Positions 5,848 to 17,400 are shown, counted from the first letter of the stretch. The stretch: 24,304 nucleotides of DNA from an uncultured Oscillospiraceae bacterium (GCA_934636865.1 CAKUBI010000028.1:1-24304); one strand, 5' to 3'. A program made the numbers and translations. The notes: generated by a model from the letters alone, not told the origin.

Positions 5848-6132
5848 ATCATCAATTACTTTCGCACAAAAGCGGTATACATCGCTCCGTCCGCAGGGAA
5901 AATATAGCCGCCGGCGGGTGTTTCCAGCAGAAACGCCTTCGCATTCCCCGTGCAGCAAGCCAAAGGTGCGGCAGGAAGTTCAACAGATGTTGAACTTCAG
6001 TTGAAGCAAAGTTCATGTTGCGCCGGTAGAATGATAATATCTTATGTTGTATCCAGCGGCATTGCGCCGCCGGCAAACGAATCTGACTGCGGCCGCCGTG
6101 CGGCCGCGCTGCATACAGGAGGGCTTCGTACC
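5848..6132. other. Regulatory-looking intergenic region upstream of degV-family gene
   Basis: No + strand gene was seen. The interval holds a 24-base near-perfect dyad (5975-5998), a shortened copy of it (6009-6020), an AT-rich promoter-like segment (about 6027-6050), a GC-rich leader with GCGGCCGC at 6089-6096 and 6100-6107, and the AGGAGG site at 6117-6122. A short protein-like minus-strand frame ends at 5856 but lacks a good start. I could not settle on a single -35/-10 pair. Confidence 0.5.
5975..5998. promoter_or_regulatory. Large dyad, candidate operator
   Basis: GAAGTTCAACA (5975-5985) and TGTTGAACTTC (5988-5998) are perfect inverted 11-bp arms around GA. A shortened version, AAGTTCATGTTG, follows at 6009-6020. 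It lacks a U-tract and lies about 30-50 bases upstream of the AT-rich segment preceding the degV-family gene. A dimeric repressor or activator site is therefore more likely than a terminator. The cognate regulator is unknown. Confidence 0.55.
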
Positions 6133-6975
6133 ATGCGAGTAAAGATCATTGCGGACAGCACCTGCGACCTCTCGCCCGAGCTGCTCGAGCGCTGCGATAT
6201 TGCCATCACGCCGCTGTGCGTCATCAAGGACGGCAGGGAATTCCACGACGGCGTGGACATCACCCCGGCGGACATCTTCGCCCATGTGGACGGCGGCGGC
6301 GAGCTTTGCAGCACGGCGGCGGTCAGCCAGTTTGAGTATACGGAGATCTTCTCGCGTTATGCGCGCGAATACGACGCGGTCGTGCAGATCACCATCGGCT
6401 CCGGCTTTTCCTGCTGCTACCAGAACGCCTGCCTTGCCGCGCAGGACTTTGACAACGTCTACGTGGTCGATTCTGAAAATTTAAGCTCCGGGCAGGGGCT
6501 TCTCGTCGTCGCGGCGGCAAAGCTTGCACAGCAGGGCCTTTCCGGCAGCGAGATCGCCGAGCGCGTGCGCGCGCTCGCGCCGAAGGTCGAGGCGAGCTTT
6601 CTCATCGACCGGCTCGACTATATGCGCAAGGGTGGGCGCTGCTCCGCCGTCGCCGCGCTGGGCGCGAACCTTTTGCACCTCAAGCCCTGCATCGAAGTGC
6701 GCGAGGGCAAGATGGGCGTCTGTAAAAAGTACCGCGGTTCATTTGAAAAGTGCATCCGCCAGTACGTGAAGGAGCGTCTCGACGGACGCACGGACATCGA
6801 CGAAGGCCTTGCCTTCATCACCCACCCCGCCTGCCAGGAAAACGTGGTAAACGCGGCCATGGAGGAGGCCAGGGCCTTCGGCTCGTTCGACGAGATCGTC
6901 GAAACGCACGCGGGCTGCACCGTCTCCTGCCACTGCGGGCCGAACACGCTCGGCATTCTGTTTGTGAGAAAATAA
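6133..6975 (+). CDS. DegV-family fatty-acid-binding protein
   Basis: This is a cytoplasmic lipid-binding protein of the DegV/FakB family. FakB proteins present a fatty acid to the kinase FakA for phosphorylation; no fakA is in the window. The protein has 280 residues, the typical length. The start is the ATG at 6133 with AGGAGG 10 bases before it, although the frame stays open further upstream. The N-terminus MRVKIIADSTCDL and the segment LDYMRKGGR are family hallmarks. Residues that hold the fatty-acid carboxylate in staphylococcal FakB1 have equivalents here: Thr61 (CSTAAVS), Ser93 (GSGFSCC) and His267 (SCHCGPNT). The usual SSGLSGTY loop reads IGSGFSCCY, with two Cys, which is uncommon. It is monocistronic, with a terminator at 6988-7020. 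Which acyl chain it binds cannot be told from sequence. Confidence 0.92.
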   Translation: MRVKIIADSTCDLSPELLERCDIAITPLCVIKDGREFHDGVDITPADIFAHVDGGGELCSTAAVSQFEYTEIFSRYAREYDAVVQITIGSGFSCCYQNACLAAQDFDNVYVVDSENLSSGQGLLVVAAAKLAQQGLSGSEIAERVRALAPKVEASFLIDRLDYMRKGGRCSAVAALGANLLHLKPCIEVREGKMGVCKKYRGSFEKCIRQYVKERLDGRTDIDEGLAFITHPACQENVVNAAMEEARAFGSFDEIVETHAGCTVSCHCGPNTLGILFVRK

Positions 6976-6987
6976 TTTTTTGCGTGC

Positions 6988-7023
6988 AGCGCTCCGCACG
7001 GTCCCGCCGTGTGGAGCGCTTTT
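6988..7023 (+). terminator. Terminator of the DegV-family gene
   Basis: AGCGCTCCGCACGG (6988-7001) pairs with CCGTGTGGAGCGCT (7007-7020) through one G-T pair and a 5-base loop, followed by TTTT. It begins 13 bases past the stop codon, just after a T-rich stretch. Confidence 0.8.
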
Positions 7024-7047
7024 GCGTCCTGCGCACGAAGTGATGCG

Positions 7048-7076
7048 TTGCAATCGCACGCGAAGCGTGCTATGAT
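7048..7076 (+). promoter_or_regulatory. Promoter of the metallophosphoesterase gene with inverted repeat in spacer
   Basis: TTGCAA (7048-7053) and TATGAT (7071-7076) are separated by exactly 17 bases. The spacer contains the perfect inverted repeat GCACGC-GAA-GCGTGC (7056-7070), a possible operator that would block polymerase. Transcription would start near 7083. Confidence 0.6.
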
Positions 7077-7108
7077 ACGCGGGTAAATCCATCCGGAAAG
7101 GAAGCGTT

Positions 7109-7123
7109 GGGAGCTTATCTCCC
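7109..7123 (+). promoter_or_regulatory. Small hairpin between ribosome site and start codon
   Basis: GGGAG (7109-7113) and CTCCC (7119-7123) flank CTTAT. The only good Shine-Dalgarno sequence, AAGGAAG (7098-7104), lies 27 bases before the ATG at 7132. Folding this hairpin would shorten the effective gap to about 12 bases. Confidence 0.4.
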
Positions 7124-7131
7124 CTGCTGTA

Positions 7132-8322
7132 ATGATCGCCATTCTGCTTGCGCCGGTATATCTGCTGGCAAATTATTACCTTCTGCGCCGTGCGATGGGC
7201 TGGGTGAAGGCCTGGTTCCCGTTTTTCCGCACGGCGCGCCACTGGGCGCTGCCCGTTGCCGTGCAGGCGTTTCTTGCCTGCTCCATCGTCATTGCCTTTT
7301 TCCTGCCCGCCGGGCGGCTGCGCCGCGTGATGAAGCTCATCGGCAATTACTGGCTCGGCGTGCTGCTCTATGTGCTGCTCGCGGTGCTCGCGGCGGACCT
7401 TCTGCGCCTGCTGCTCGGCTATGTGCTGCCGTTCCGGCACATATTCATCACCACAAAAATGCACCGCATCGCAGGCTGCGTGTGCGCGCTCGCCATTCTG
7501 AGCGCGTCCATCTGGGGCGTTGTCAACGCGCGCATCATCCACGTCACGCCCTACGATGTGACGGTCAATAAGACGGTCGAGGGCATGGACGAGATGAAGG
7601 TCGTGCTCGTGGCCGACCTGCACCTCGGCTACAACATCGGCGAACGGCAGATGCGGCAGATGGTGGAAAAGATCAACGCACAGGACGCCGACCTCGTCGT
7701 CATCGCGGGCGACATCTTTGACAACGAGTGGGAGGCGGTGGACGATCCGGACGCCATCGCCGCCACGCTGCGCGGCATCCGGTCGAAATACGGCGTGTAC
7801 GCCTGCTACGGCAACCACGACATCGAAGAGCCCGTGCTCGCGGGCTTCACCTTCCGCCAGAGCGAGAAGAAGGAAAGCGACCCGCGCATGGACGAACTTT
7901 TAAAGGACGCGAACATCACGCTCCTGCGCGATGAGGGCGTGCTCATCGACGGAAAGCTCTACCTCTACGGTCAGCCCGACGCGCACCGTCCCGGCCGCGG
8001 CATCGAAACGCGCAGAACGCCCGCCGAGATCACGGCGGATATGGATAAAAGTAAGCCCATCCTCGTGCTCGACCACCAGCCCAAGGAATTACAAGAGCTT
8101 GCGGACGCGGGCGTCGATCTCGACCTCTGCGGCCACACGCATGACGGGCAGATGTTCCCCGGCAACCTCACGATCAGGCTGATGTGGGAAAACGCCTGCG
8201 GATATCTCCAAAAGGGGCAGATGCACAGCATCGTGACCTCCGGCGTGGGCCTGTTCGGGCCGAACATGCGCGTCGGGACCAAGGCGGAGATCTGCCCCAT
8301 CACGATCCACTTTGCGCAATAG
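7132..8322 (+). CDS. Membrane-anchored metallophosphoesterase (YkuE/YaeI-like)
   Basis: This is a two-metal phosphoesterase tethered to the membrane, 396 residues. The N-terminal third has four hydrophobic spans (about 2-19, 39-60, 72-100 and 113-134); the catalytic domain follows from about 155. All metallophosphoesterase motifs are present in order: DLHLG (Asp162, His164), GDIFD (193-197), GNHD (227-230), DHQP with His315 and GHTHDGQMFP (His335, His337). Relatives such as YkuE are exported or membrane-bound and are thought to act on cell-envelope phosphoesters or lipid-linked nucleotides. The substrate here is unknown, and the side of the membrane cannot be fixed from sequence. The first ATG in frame is at 7132, and the nearest ribosome site is unusually far upstream. 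No in-frame GTG or TTG lies closer. The gene has its own promoter and a strong terminator at 8325-8364. Confidence 0.9.
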   Translation: MIAILLAPVYLLANYYLLRRAMGWVKAWFPFFRTARHWALPVAVQAFLACSIVIAFFLPAGRLRRVMKLIGNYWLGVLLYVLLAVLAADLLRLLLGYVLPFRHIFITTKMHRIAGCVCALAILSASIWGVVNARIIHVTPYDVTVNKTVEGMDEMKVVLVADLHLGYNIGERQMRQMVEKINAQDADLVVIAGDIFDNEWEAVDDPDAIAATLRGIRSKYGVYACYGNHDIEEPVLAGFTFRQSEKKESDPRMDELLKDANITLLRDEGVLIDGKLYLYGQPDAHRPGRGIETRRTPAEITADMDKSKPILVLDHQPKELQELADAGVDLDLCGHTHDGQMFPGNLTIRLMWENACGYLQKGQMHSIVTSGVGLFGPNMRVGTKAEICPITIHFAQ

Positions 8323-8324
8323 GC

Positions 8325-8364
8325 AAAACAGAAGGGCGGCTCGTATGAGCCGCCCTTCTGTTTT
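8325..8364. terminator. Strong bidirectional terminator between convergent genes
   Basis: AAAACAGAAGGGCGGCTC (8325-8342) pairs perfectly with GAGCCGCCCTTCTGTTTT (8347-8364) around the loop GTAT, giving an 18-bp stem. T5 follows on the + strand, and the A4 arm supplies a U-tract for minus-strand transcripts. It therefore serves both the metallophosphoesterase gene and the convergent SLH giant. Confidence 0.9.
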
Positions 8365-8456
8365 TATGCTATTTGAGGGGCATCTGCAAGGTATCCTCCG
8401 GCATGCTGCACTGCCGTCTTTTCCGGCGGCTTCGTCATGACTGCCGGATGCCGGTG

Positions 8457-11400
8457 TCACGCCGCCAGTGCTCTCCAGATCAAGGTGACGATCTGCGCGC
8501 GGGTGCAGTCCGCATCGGGGCTGAACGTGGTATCCGACGTACCCTTGGTGACGTTCTCACTGACCGCCCACAGGACCGCGCCGGCGTAGTAGTCGCCGGT
8601 CTTCACGTCGGCAAAGGGGTTGCCCGCACCGGCCGCCGGGGCCTTCTGACTGCGCCACAGGAAGGTCACGATCTGCGCGCGGGAGCAGACCGCGTCGGGG
8701 CTGAACGTGGTATCGCCGGTTCCCTTGGTGATGCCGCTTTCCATAGCCCACAGCACTGCGTCATAGTAGTAACTGCCGGTGGGAACGTCGGCAAAGGGCA
8801 TTTCGCCTGACACAGGAACAGGGCTGCCCGCGGCACGCCACAGGAACGTGACGGCCTGGGCGCGATTACAGCTTGCGTCAGGGCTGAAGGCTGCGGCAGA
8901 GGTCCCTGCTGTGATACCGTTTTCCACTGCCCAGCGTACCGCGTCATAATAGTAACTGCCGGGCAGCATGTCGGCAAAAGGAGACGCTCCTTCCTGCCAG
9001 CCGGCATATACGGTCCTGCTGCCGGTGAGCGTTACCTCTGTGACCCTTTCTGTCAGAGCGCTGTCCGCATACCAGCCGGTGAAGGTGTATCCGCTGCGCG
9101 TGGGCACGAAGGCGGCAAGGTCGATGGTACTGCCGGAGAGCCCGCGCAGCGCGGCGATCTCGCTGCCGCCGTTGGTCTCAAAGGTCAGCGTACAGCAGCG
9201 CTCAGGATCGGAGATCTGGGAGGAAGCCGGGCTGAGACAGATGGTGTAGGTGCGCTTGGCGGAACCGTCCGGCGCCGTGATCGTCACTGTGATCGTCTGC
9301 GTGAAGAAATCGCCGGTGACTGCTGCCATGCCGTTTTCCGCCGGTTTGCCGTTCACGGCAACGGCAGCGCCGCTGCTCTCAGGGATCACTGTGAGCAGAT
9401 ACTGCCCCGCGGGCACATTTTTGACCGTGGCGCTGTCGTTCGCGTCGAAGCTGTCCATCGTAAGGGGCAGGCCGTCGATGGTGATGCTGGCAGCATTGGC
9501 GGTGTTCTTCCCCGAAGCCGCCTCGCCGTAGCGCAGGACCACCCGCGCGCCGGATCTTGAGAAGGCGATGGCGTTTTTCCTGATCTCCTCTGCCGCGAGC
9601 GTCAGATCGCCCAGCGCCTTTGTTTCCAGCAGCGCGCCGTTTTCGTCCAGCAGCGCCGCCGTCAGGTTTCCGCTGCTGCGCGGCTGGAGGGAGTTGTTCC
9701 GCACCTGCACATTGGCCGTGGTGGTGCTGCCGTTTTCCATCTCCGCGGAAATGGTGACCGGCATGTTTTCGTTTCTCGTCAGCAGGCTGTCGAAGGTGAC
9801 GTATTTCTGGTTGTTCTGACTGTCCGCCTCAGGAACGGTGATCCACTCGCCGTCGGTCTGCCGCTCGATCCGCGCCTTGACGAAGAGCACCACGCCGGAA
9901 TCGGGGATCTCCCTGAGCCCGGCATCGGAGACGTACTTTTCAATGTCGAAGGTCATCTCCTGCGTGCAGCCGGCGCCGTCGATCAGAGCCAGCGTGCCGC
10001 CGGTAAGGATCCGCTCATAGGCTTTGTCCGCGATCCCGTCCTCAAAGTACTTGCCGTTGACAGGCATCGTGCATTCGGGGTCGGAGTAGGCCCCCAGGAC
10101 CACGCGGCGGTCCGGCTTGTTCAAAGATGCCGCCGCCTGATTATAAAGGTGCGCAAGGACCGTCCGCAGGCCGTCCTGCTCTCTGGTGACCGTCAGGGCG
10201 GAAATGCCCACGTCAGGATAATCCAGATAGACCGTACCGCCGACAGACTGCGCTGCCGCGCCGGCAAAGCCCGCTTCCACCCTGTAATTGAGATCCTCGA
10301 TCTCGCTGCCCGTCCTTGCGGCAGCGGAAAGCGTCTTTGACTGACCGGGCAGGATCGCAAGGCCGGTGAACGTCTGCGTCCCTGCGCCGTCCAGCGTGAT
10401 GGTCACGCGGTCAATGATGTGCATGCCCTGATTCGCCACGGTGAAGCTGACCGGCACATAGCTGCCGGCGGTCAGCGTGGTATAGTCCACCGTGGCGGCG
10501 GCGATCTCCACAGCGTCGGCATAGGTCCCGGCGGCGCTGTAAAGATTCACGGTCTGCCGGGGGATGCGGCCGGCGCCGGAATAGAGCGCGCCGTCCAGCT
10601 CATACGAGTAGCTGACTTCGTCAAACTCCGTGCTGCTGTAGCTCGTGCCCTGCAGCACCGCCCGGATGCCGGTACCGTCATCATTCACAGTGAAGGCATC
10701 CATGTGATTCAATCTGGTGCGCGCGGGAAGCTCCGCCACCTCGATCGCCGCCGAGGAGAGATAGCCGCCGTCATAGGGCACAAACTTGACGGCGCGGATG
10801 ACGTCATTTTCCTCGCTGCCCGCATTGGCGTCGTTCCACAGGATCGACAGCTCGTCCAGCGTATCCGCTCCCTTGACAAAGGTGAATTGGCCGTCAAACG
10901 CCGCCGTGGACACCATATCGCCGAGAGACTCGGGCAGGACGGAGCGCGGCGCGCCGGTCCTGTCAAACACCCGCAGGCCCACATCATGCTGCTCCGCGCC
11001 GGTGCTGGACCGGACGCTGCTCCAGCCCAGAACGAACTGATCGCCCACCGTGGTCAGCCGGGGCGCTCCATCGGTGCAGGCGCCGGTGGTCGCGCGGACC
11101 GTCTTGGCAGTATCCTCGAGAGCTGCGTCCATGGTATTGACAAGCGTATAATAGATGTCGCTGCCGCCGTCTGCATCCTTTACGGAGAAGGCAGCCGCGG
11201 CGGTGCCGTCCGCGAGCATCCCGGCCGTCATGCCGGTGACCTCACCGGCGCTGCCGTTGTAGAGCGTGTAGTTCTCGGCGCTCCAGCCCGTGCCGTCAAA
11301 AACCTTGCAGAGGATGCGGTTCTGCGTGAAGGCATACGCGCTCTCGTCGGTCTGAACAGCGCGCCACGCGGCGATCGCTCTGCTGCCGTTGACCGCGATA

Positions 11401-14400
11401 ACGGGCTCGAATTCCTGCGAGCCGTTTTCAGTCAGGCGCGTCGTGACCCATTCGCTGCCGTTCCAGATCGAAGCCATGACCTCCAGGCCGTTGAGCAGGA
11501 CCGTCTGCTGGCCTTCATTCAGCTGCGTTCCGGCCTTGAGGTTCAGGGTCGCGGCTTCCCGCAGCCAGACCGCGCCGGCAAAATCCCCCGTACCGGCAAA
11601 GTCCAGAGAGCTGTCCCCATAGCCGGAGAAGCCGTCCGTTCCACCGGGAACGGCTGTGCCGTCTGGGAATGCGCCGCCATTTGACAGGCTGTAGCGCACC
11701 TCCACATCCGTTACGTCTGTGCTGCCGGCGTCGGAGAGGTAAACGAGAAGCCTGCCGTCGTCGGAGATCATCGGCGTGCTGAAGGGGTAGGAATTGGTCT
11801 CGACCGCCTGAAGCTTCCCGGCCCCGTCCAGGCTCATAAGCGCAATTCCGCTGCCGCCGAGCCAGGCGTGATCGTCCGCGCTGAGGTAGTCGCGGCTTTG
11901 CAGCCTGACCACGGGCTCCGCCGCCACGATGGCGCTCCGGCTCCCGTAGGACGCTGCATTCCGCCCTGCCAGATCATCATCCAGCCAGCCGGTAGAGCCC
12001 AGACCGCTGGAAGCGCTTTCCCAGTAGTCGCTGATCTCATTCCAGTCGTTGAAGCGCCACGCCGTACCGTATCCCAGAGACACCAGCGTGAGCTCCGTGA
12101 CCAGCGGGCCGACGCCCAGCGCGGCCCGGATACCGGCTTCGCCGTCCAGCTGAAGGAACTGGCCGCGCACGTCCCGCGCGCCAGGATCCTTCAGGTACTT
12201 TCGGGTCAGGAAGCGGTTTTCGTTGTTGATCTCGATGGTGCCGAATACGCCGACCTTGGCCGTAAAGCCCTGATCGTAGCCCAGGCCGCCGAAGAATTCA
12301 AAATAGGCGTTGATGCGCAGCGCGGTCAGATAGTCGTTGACGGCGTTGGCCGTGTCATCGTTCCACGCAAGCCCCAGCTGCTCGGCGTACCGGACGGCGG
12401 ACTGAAAATCCACCGTGGCGCCGCCGCGGACCTTGAAGCTGGCCGTCAGCGGGATGCCGTAGGCAGAGCAGCGCAGGACCTTCTCGAATTCCAGCTGCGC
12501 ACCGGCGGTAAAGCCGCCGCCGGTGGTCAGGACCTGCCACTGGCCCTTATCAAAGCTGTAGCGGATCTCCGTGCTCACCCAGCCCTCCAGCTGGAGCATA
12601 ACGGGCAGGCCGATCGCGCCGCTGGCTGCGCCGTAAAGGCTGCTGCGGTCATCGAAATAGGAGCCGTCCGCCATGGCCTGAAAATCGCTGAGGGTGAAGG
12701 TGTCGTTGACCTGCCCCAGCAGGCTGTCATAGTCCTGACCGATATAGCTCGGCTCCAGAGAGATCCCGTTCCGGTCATACTCCAGATCCTCCAGCTTGGT
12801 GGTGTTGATGCCGGTCCAGAGGTAAGCCTCATAGCGGGTGGGATCCTCCGTGGGCATGAGGATGGCCTTTACAAGGCCGGTCTCTCCGCCCATCTTTTCA
12901 AGGAAGGACAGCGCGTCCATCATAATGCCGTCGGAGACCTTGTTGGCGTATTCATACTCGGTATTCGCGCCGCCGACGCTGCCGTAGGCAGCCAGGTTTG
13001 CCATCAGGGACATGACGGACGGAGCCTCCTCCACCCGCTCGATGGTCGTCAGGTCCGCAAGGCCGAATGGCAGCGCGACGGTGCAGACCAGCCCGCCGTC
13101 GCCGTTGTAAAGCGCGGCCTCCAGCGGCGTTTTGCGGCTCCCGTCATAATTCCGGAAGCTGGCGCTGGTGATCGCGACGGAATTGCTCACCAGCGGGATC
13201 GACGAGAAGGGATAAGAGGCATCCCGGACCGCCACCGTTTTCTGCTCCGGGACGGAAACGCCGGTCTCCTGCGCCCGCAGGTCAAAGCGGTATCCGGTAT
13301 CGGCAAAGGAGACATTCTCCACACCCCAGAGCATGATCGAGCTTTCCAGCGTCGCGCTGGGATAGTTGCTGCTGGGTCCCACCACGCCGGTATGCCTGCG
13401 CACGTCGATCTCGCGCCCGGTATAGCTGACGGTCTGGACGGCCACAAAGGGCTTCTCCTTCCCGGCGGCTGTAAGCGTCACGATATCCTCGCCGGAGCGC
13501 ATGGCGTCGCGCTGGGTCAGGCTGCCGTCCACGGTGATGATCTCGGGATAGTAACCGCTTGAGAAGCGCAGCTCAAAGATGAATTCCAGGCTGTCGCCCA
13601 CGCCCACGGCTCCGGGATCATTTTTGGAGGTGAACTGCGACAGGTCCATATGAACGCTCAGCATACCGTTTGCATCGGTGGTAAAGGTCTGGTCCTTCGT
13701 TCCGTCCAGCGACGCGGCCTGACCGGCCGCCTTTGCAAATCTGGCGCCGGCGCAGTAGGCGTCGTCGCGGCTGCCGGCGGCATAGCGGTTGCGGTATACG
13801 CCGCCCCGCAATGTCACATCAGTGTTGGCAAGCGGCGTGCCGTCGGGCCGCAGCAGCTGCACCTGCGCGGCGGCGGCGCGGCGCAGCTCCGCCGTGTTGA
13901 GCGGATACAGCTCGCCCCGCACTCCGCTGCCCTCGCCGCTTTTGAGCGAGAGCGGCGAGACCGTTCCCCGGTAAGAAACGCCGCCGCTGACGGAGGCCGC
14001 CCGCAGGTCGGAGGCAATGCCGTTCGGCTCGAACAGCGCGAGCGAGCCGTCGTCGTTGGAGCAGAGCGTGTGCGTCTGCCCCTGGCCGTCCTCATAGGAC
14101 AGCTCCGTTCTGACCGCCGGGGTAAACTGAAACAGATACAGCTTGTCCTTCAGCGTTTCCACGTTTACCGTGACGCTGCTGGAGAGCGAGGGCAGGGCGC
14201 TGTGCACGGCGGTGACGGTATTGCCGCCGTCCCGCAGGCCGCACAGCAGCAGAATGGTCTGCGGCAGATAGCAGGTGTAGGAATACTGCTCCAGCGGCGC
14301 GTAGAGACTGCCCTCCCGGTAGTTGATGCTCACCGCCCGCTGCAGCTCATCCGAGATCGCGTCCCCCTGCCCGGTGGAGGTGCTCCACCGGACCGTATCG

Positions 14401-17400
14401 TAAAGGATGCTCCAATCATACTCCTGAAAGTTGATGCCGATGCTCTCCATCAGGCTCAGCTCGCTGCGAAGATTGGCGATGGCCTGGGCGGAGGTCAGGC
14501 CGCTGATGGTTTCGCCAGAATAGGTGCTGACAGAGGGGGCGGTCGTGGTAGCGCCGGAAATGTCGTTTTTCAGCGTGACGGAATCGCGTTTCTCACCGCC
14601 CACCAGAATATCGAGCGCGCCGCTGCGATAAACGGTGATCGTGCTGGACGCGATGCTCCAGGTCGGATCCGCGCCGTTTTTGGCCTTGGCGGTAACGATG
14701 TAATGATCCTTCAATTGCTCGGGCGTATCCGGCGTCAGGGTATAGCTGCCGGAAGCGGCCTTTTCGGTGGTGGTATAGACGGGCACGCCGTTCTTTTCTA
14801 CTGTGAACTGGAACCGGCATTCCTCTTCGTTCGCGGTCAGATCGAAATTGTCCACGCGCCAGCCGATCCCGATGGACTGATCGCTCGTGAACATCGGTTC
14901 ATCCAGCCCCGTGAGCGTGATCACCGCGGGCCGGGAGCGGACAATAAGCTTTGCCTCGGTGCTGAGCTTTCGCGTGACGCCGTCCACCTCGGCCTCCGCC
15001 GTCAGGCGCAGGATATAGGATGGGGCTTCGCCTTTGGAAACGGCGGCAAGCTGTTCGCCGGGGATGGTCACTCTCGCGGCCGTGCGTTCCAGCGTCGTTT
15101 TCCAGACGGGCTCCGCATTTTCCTCAATGCTGCTGCCCGCATAGAGCATTGCCGTGATCCTGCCGTCCGCCGGTCCGTGCTCAGAAAGGTTGGACGCAAA
15201 GTGAACGGTCTGATCCGTCCCCAACCGGGCATAGACGGTGTCCGCGCCCGCGGGGAACAGGATGCTGGGCCGGCCGCTGTCCTTCACCGTGACCGTGATG
15301 GAGTTGGACGCCGTGGTCGTCCCTTTTCCGTTGTTCCCGCATTGCAGGAAGATGGTGGCGGTACCGGCCTTCAGGGGGATGATACCGGCTTTGACCGTCT
15401 GCGTCAGCGACAGGTCCGTGCCGCCGCCCTCAATGGCCGTCAACTGAAGAATCTCGGGATCGCTGACCGTCCATTGCACGTCATCGGTGCCCAGATGGCT
15501 ATAGGTATAGCCGGTGTTGTTGTCGGTAAACCCGAGCACCGGGACCTCCGCGTCCTGCAGGAACACGACCTGCTCGATCCCGGAGGGCCAGCCATCGGTG
15601 TTGACGCCGATGGTATAGGCGCTCTCATCCGCAAGTGTGACCGGCTGCTGGGTGAAGAGGGCACAGGCTCCATAATAAAGGGAATCGTTGAAATACAGCT
15701 CCGCCGTATGGGAGGTCTCCTCGCTCACGCCCGGCAGCGTCATGCTGCCGGTAAGGATGTACCGCTGCTGGCTGCCCGTACCGGCAGCATCCAGATGCAG
15801 CTCTGCCGACTGCTCGGGATCGCCGTCCAGCACGACGGTGACCTTTCCGGCGTCCGACGCCTGCGACCACTCCAGCCACTTGGTCTGGAAGGTCTCGTCA
15901 TTGTTCAGCTCCACCTGAAAGTTGGCCTTACCGAGATCCTGAGGATCTATCTCGGCGGACAGAGAGATGAAACTGTCGTCCAGATTGCCGCCATACAGGC
16001 CATCTCCGAGCACGGTGGTGCTGAACTCCTTATACGCGCCGTCGGTTTGGGCTTTGAACTTGTTTCCGAAGGCGTCCTTGCAGGCGTTCTCATCCACAGG
16101 CTTCACGCCCAGCACCCGAATACCCGCGCTGTCCGTGGCCGAGACCGGGTAATAGAATACGCGGGTCCTGGAAAGGACAGCTCCGGAAGAAGGGCTTACG
16201 GTTACGTCGATTATGCCCCCAATGCCGGTGTTCACGGTGGACAGATACTTGGTTTCCGTACCGTCCAGATAGGCCAGCTCATAGTCGCCGTAAACCGGCT
16301 CGGAGAAGGTCACAACGATGGGCACGACATTGCCGGGATAGAACGAGGAATACCAGTAATCCGTGCTTCCCGCATACTTGGGCGTGCGCGCACAGGTATC
16401 GACGGACACGACGGTCGGCGCCGTTTCATCCGCGAGGGTCAGCGCGCCGTGGATCAGGATCTCCTCCGGACGGATATCCGCGTCATCATTCTGCGCGATC
16501 CAGCTGACAGGCAGATACCAGTCCTGCGGATACCATACGTAGTTGGAGTCCGTGGGCGTGATCGGGACTTTTACATTTGTAAAGCGCCGCACGCGCCAGT
16601 TGTGGTTCTTGACTTGTTTATAGAAGTTGAGACTGCTGGGATTGGCATAATCCCAGTCCATCTCCTGCACCCGTGCAAGGTCTGCCAGATAGGCGGCATC
16701 GTCGCTGTCGGAAAAGTCATTCGTGTCATAGCTCCATGAACTTCTCGCGATCTTGACAAGATCCTCACCTTCCATGATAGAAATGTACATAGGCTTGATC
16801 TCCCGGCTGCCGTCCTTGGTCCAGAGCGTCACGTTTGCCAGATTGACCTTGGGGTCGTCCGGGTCGCCCGCACCCAGCTTCAGCGCCTGATTGAAGGTGT
16901 CCATCCAGCCATGCGTTTCGTTGTAGATGCTGCTGGGGTCGTAACTGTATCCGCGGGCGGCCGGAACGGCGGTGTTGATCTTGAAGTAGTCCGTCCCGTT
17001 GACTGTGACCTTCTCGGTCGCACTGTCGTGCTGGCTCCAGTCCAGATGATAAGGCACGACGCTTGTTCCGTTGCCGTCCCTTCTGCCGATCTGCGTGCTG
17101 CCGGTGATCGCGGAAACGATGGCGTCCGCATTGCTGTCCGCCGCGAGCCTCACCGTACACGACTGCGCGCAGGCTGGCATGGCGGCGCCATAGGCGGTGC
17201 GGGCCTGAAAGAGCACTGAGGCATACCCGTCCCAATGACCCTCATACGAGCGGAGATACCCGCGCAGCGTGTCCATCGACAGATTCAGCTCCACCGAGCC
17301 GGAGCCCTTTGAAATGGTGAAATCCTTGAAATAGTTGCCGCCGGGCATGTCGTCGTCCGTGTAGAAGTCTGACTGATAGGGCGTCAGGAAATCGGCAAAC

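Noticed and set aside
6089..6107. Duplicated GCGGCCGC in the degV-family leader as an operator
   Set aside because: Short GC palindromes are common in this GC-rich sequence. It may form a leader hairpin, but nothing supports a specific site.
8365..8456. Possible small gene or second terminator between the strong terminator and the giant gene's stop
   Set aside because: Only weak, overlapping GC-rich inverted repeats and no frame with a start and ribosome site.
13650..16739. 1029-codon + strand frame opposite the SLH giant (also 10419-11684 and 11868-13562)
   Set aside because: Rich in Arg, Gly, His and Ala with no domain, signal or ribosome site. Long antisense frames are expected opposite GC-rich coding sequence; the minus-strand protein has clear domains.
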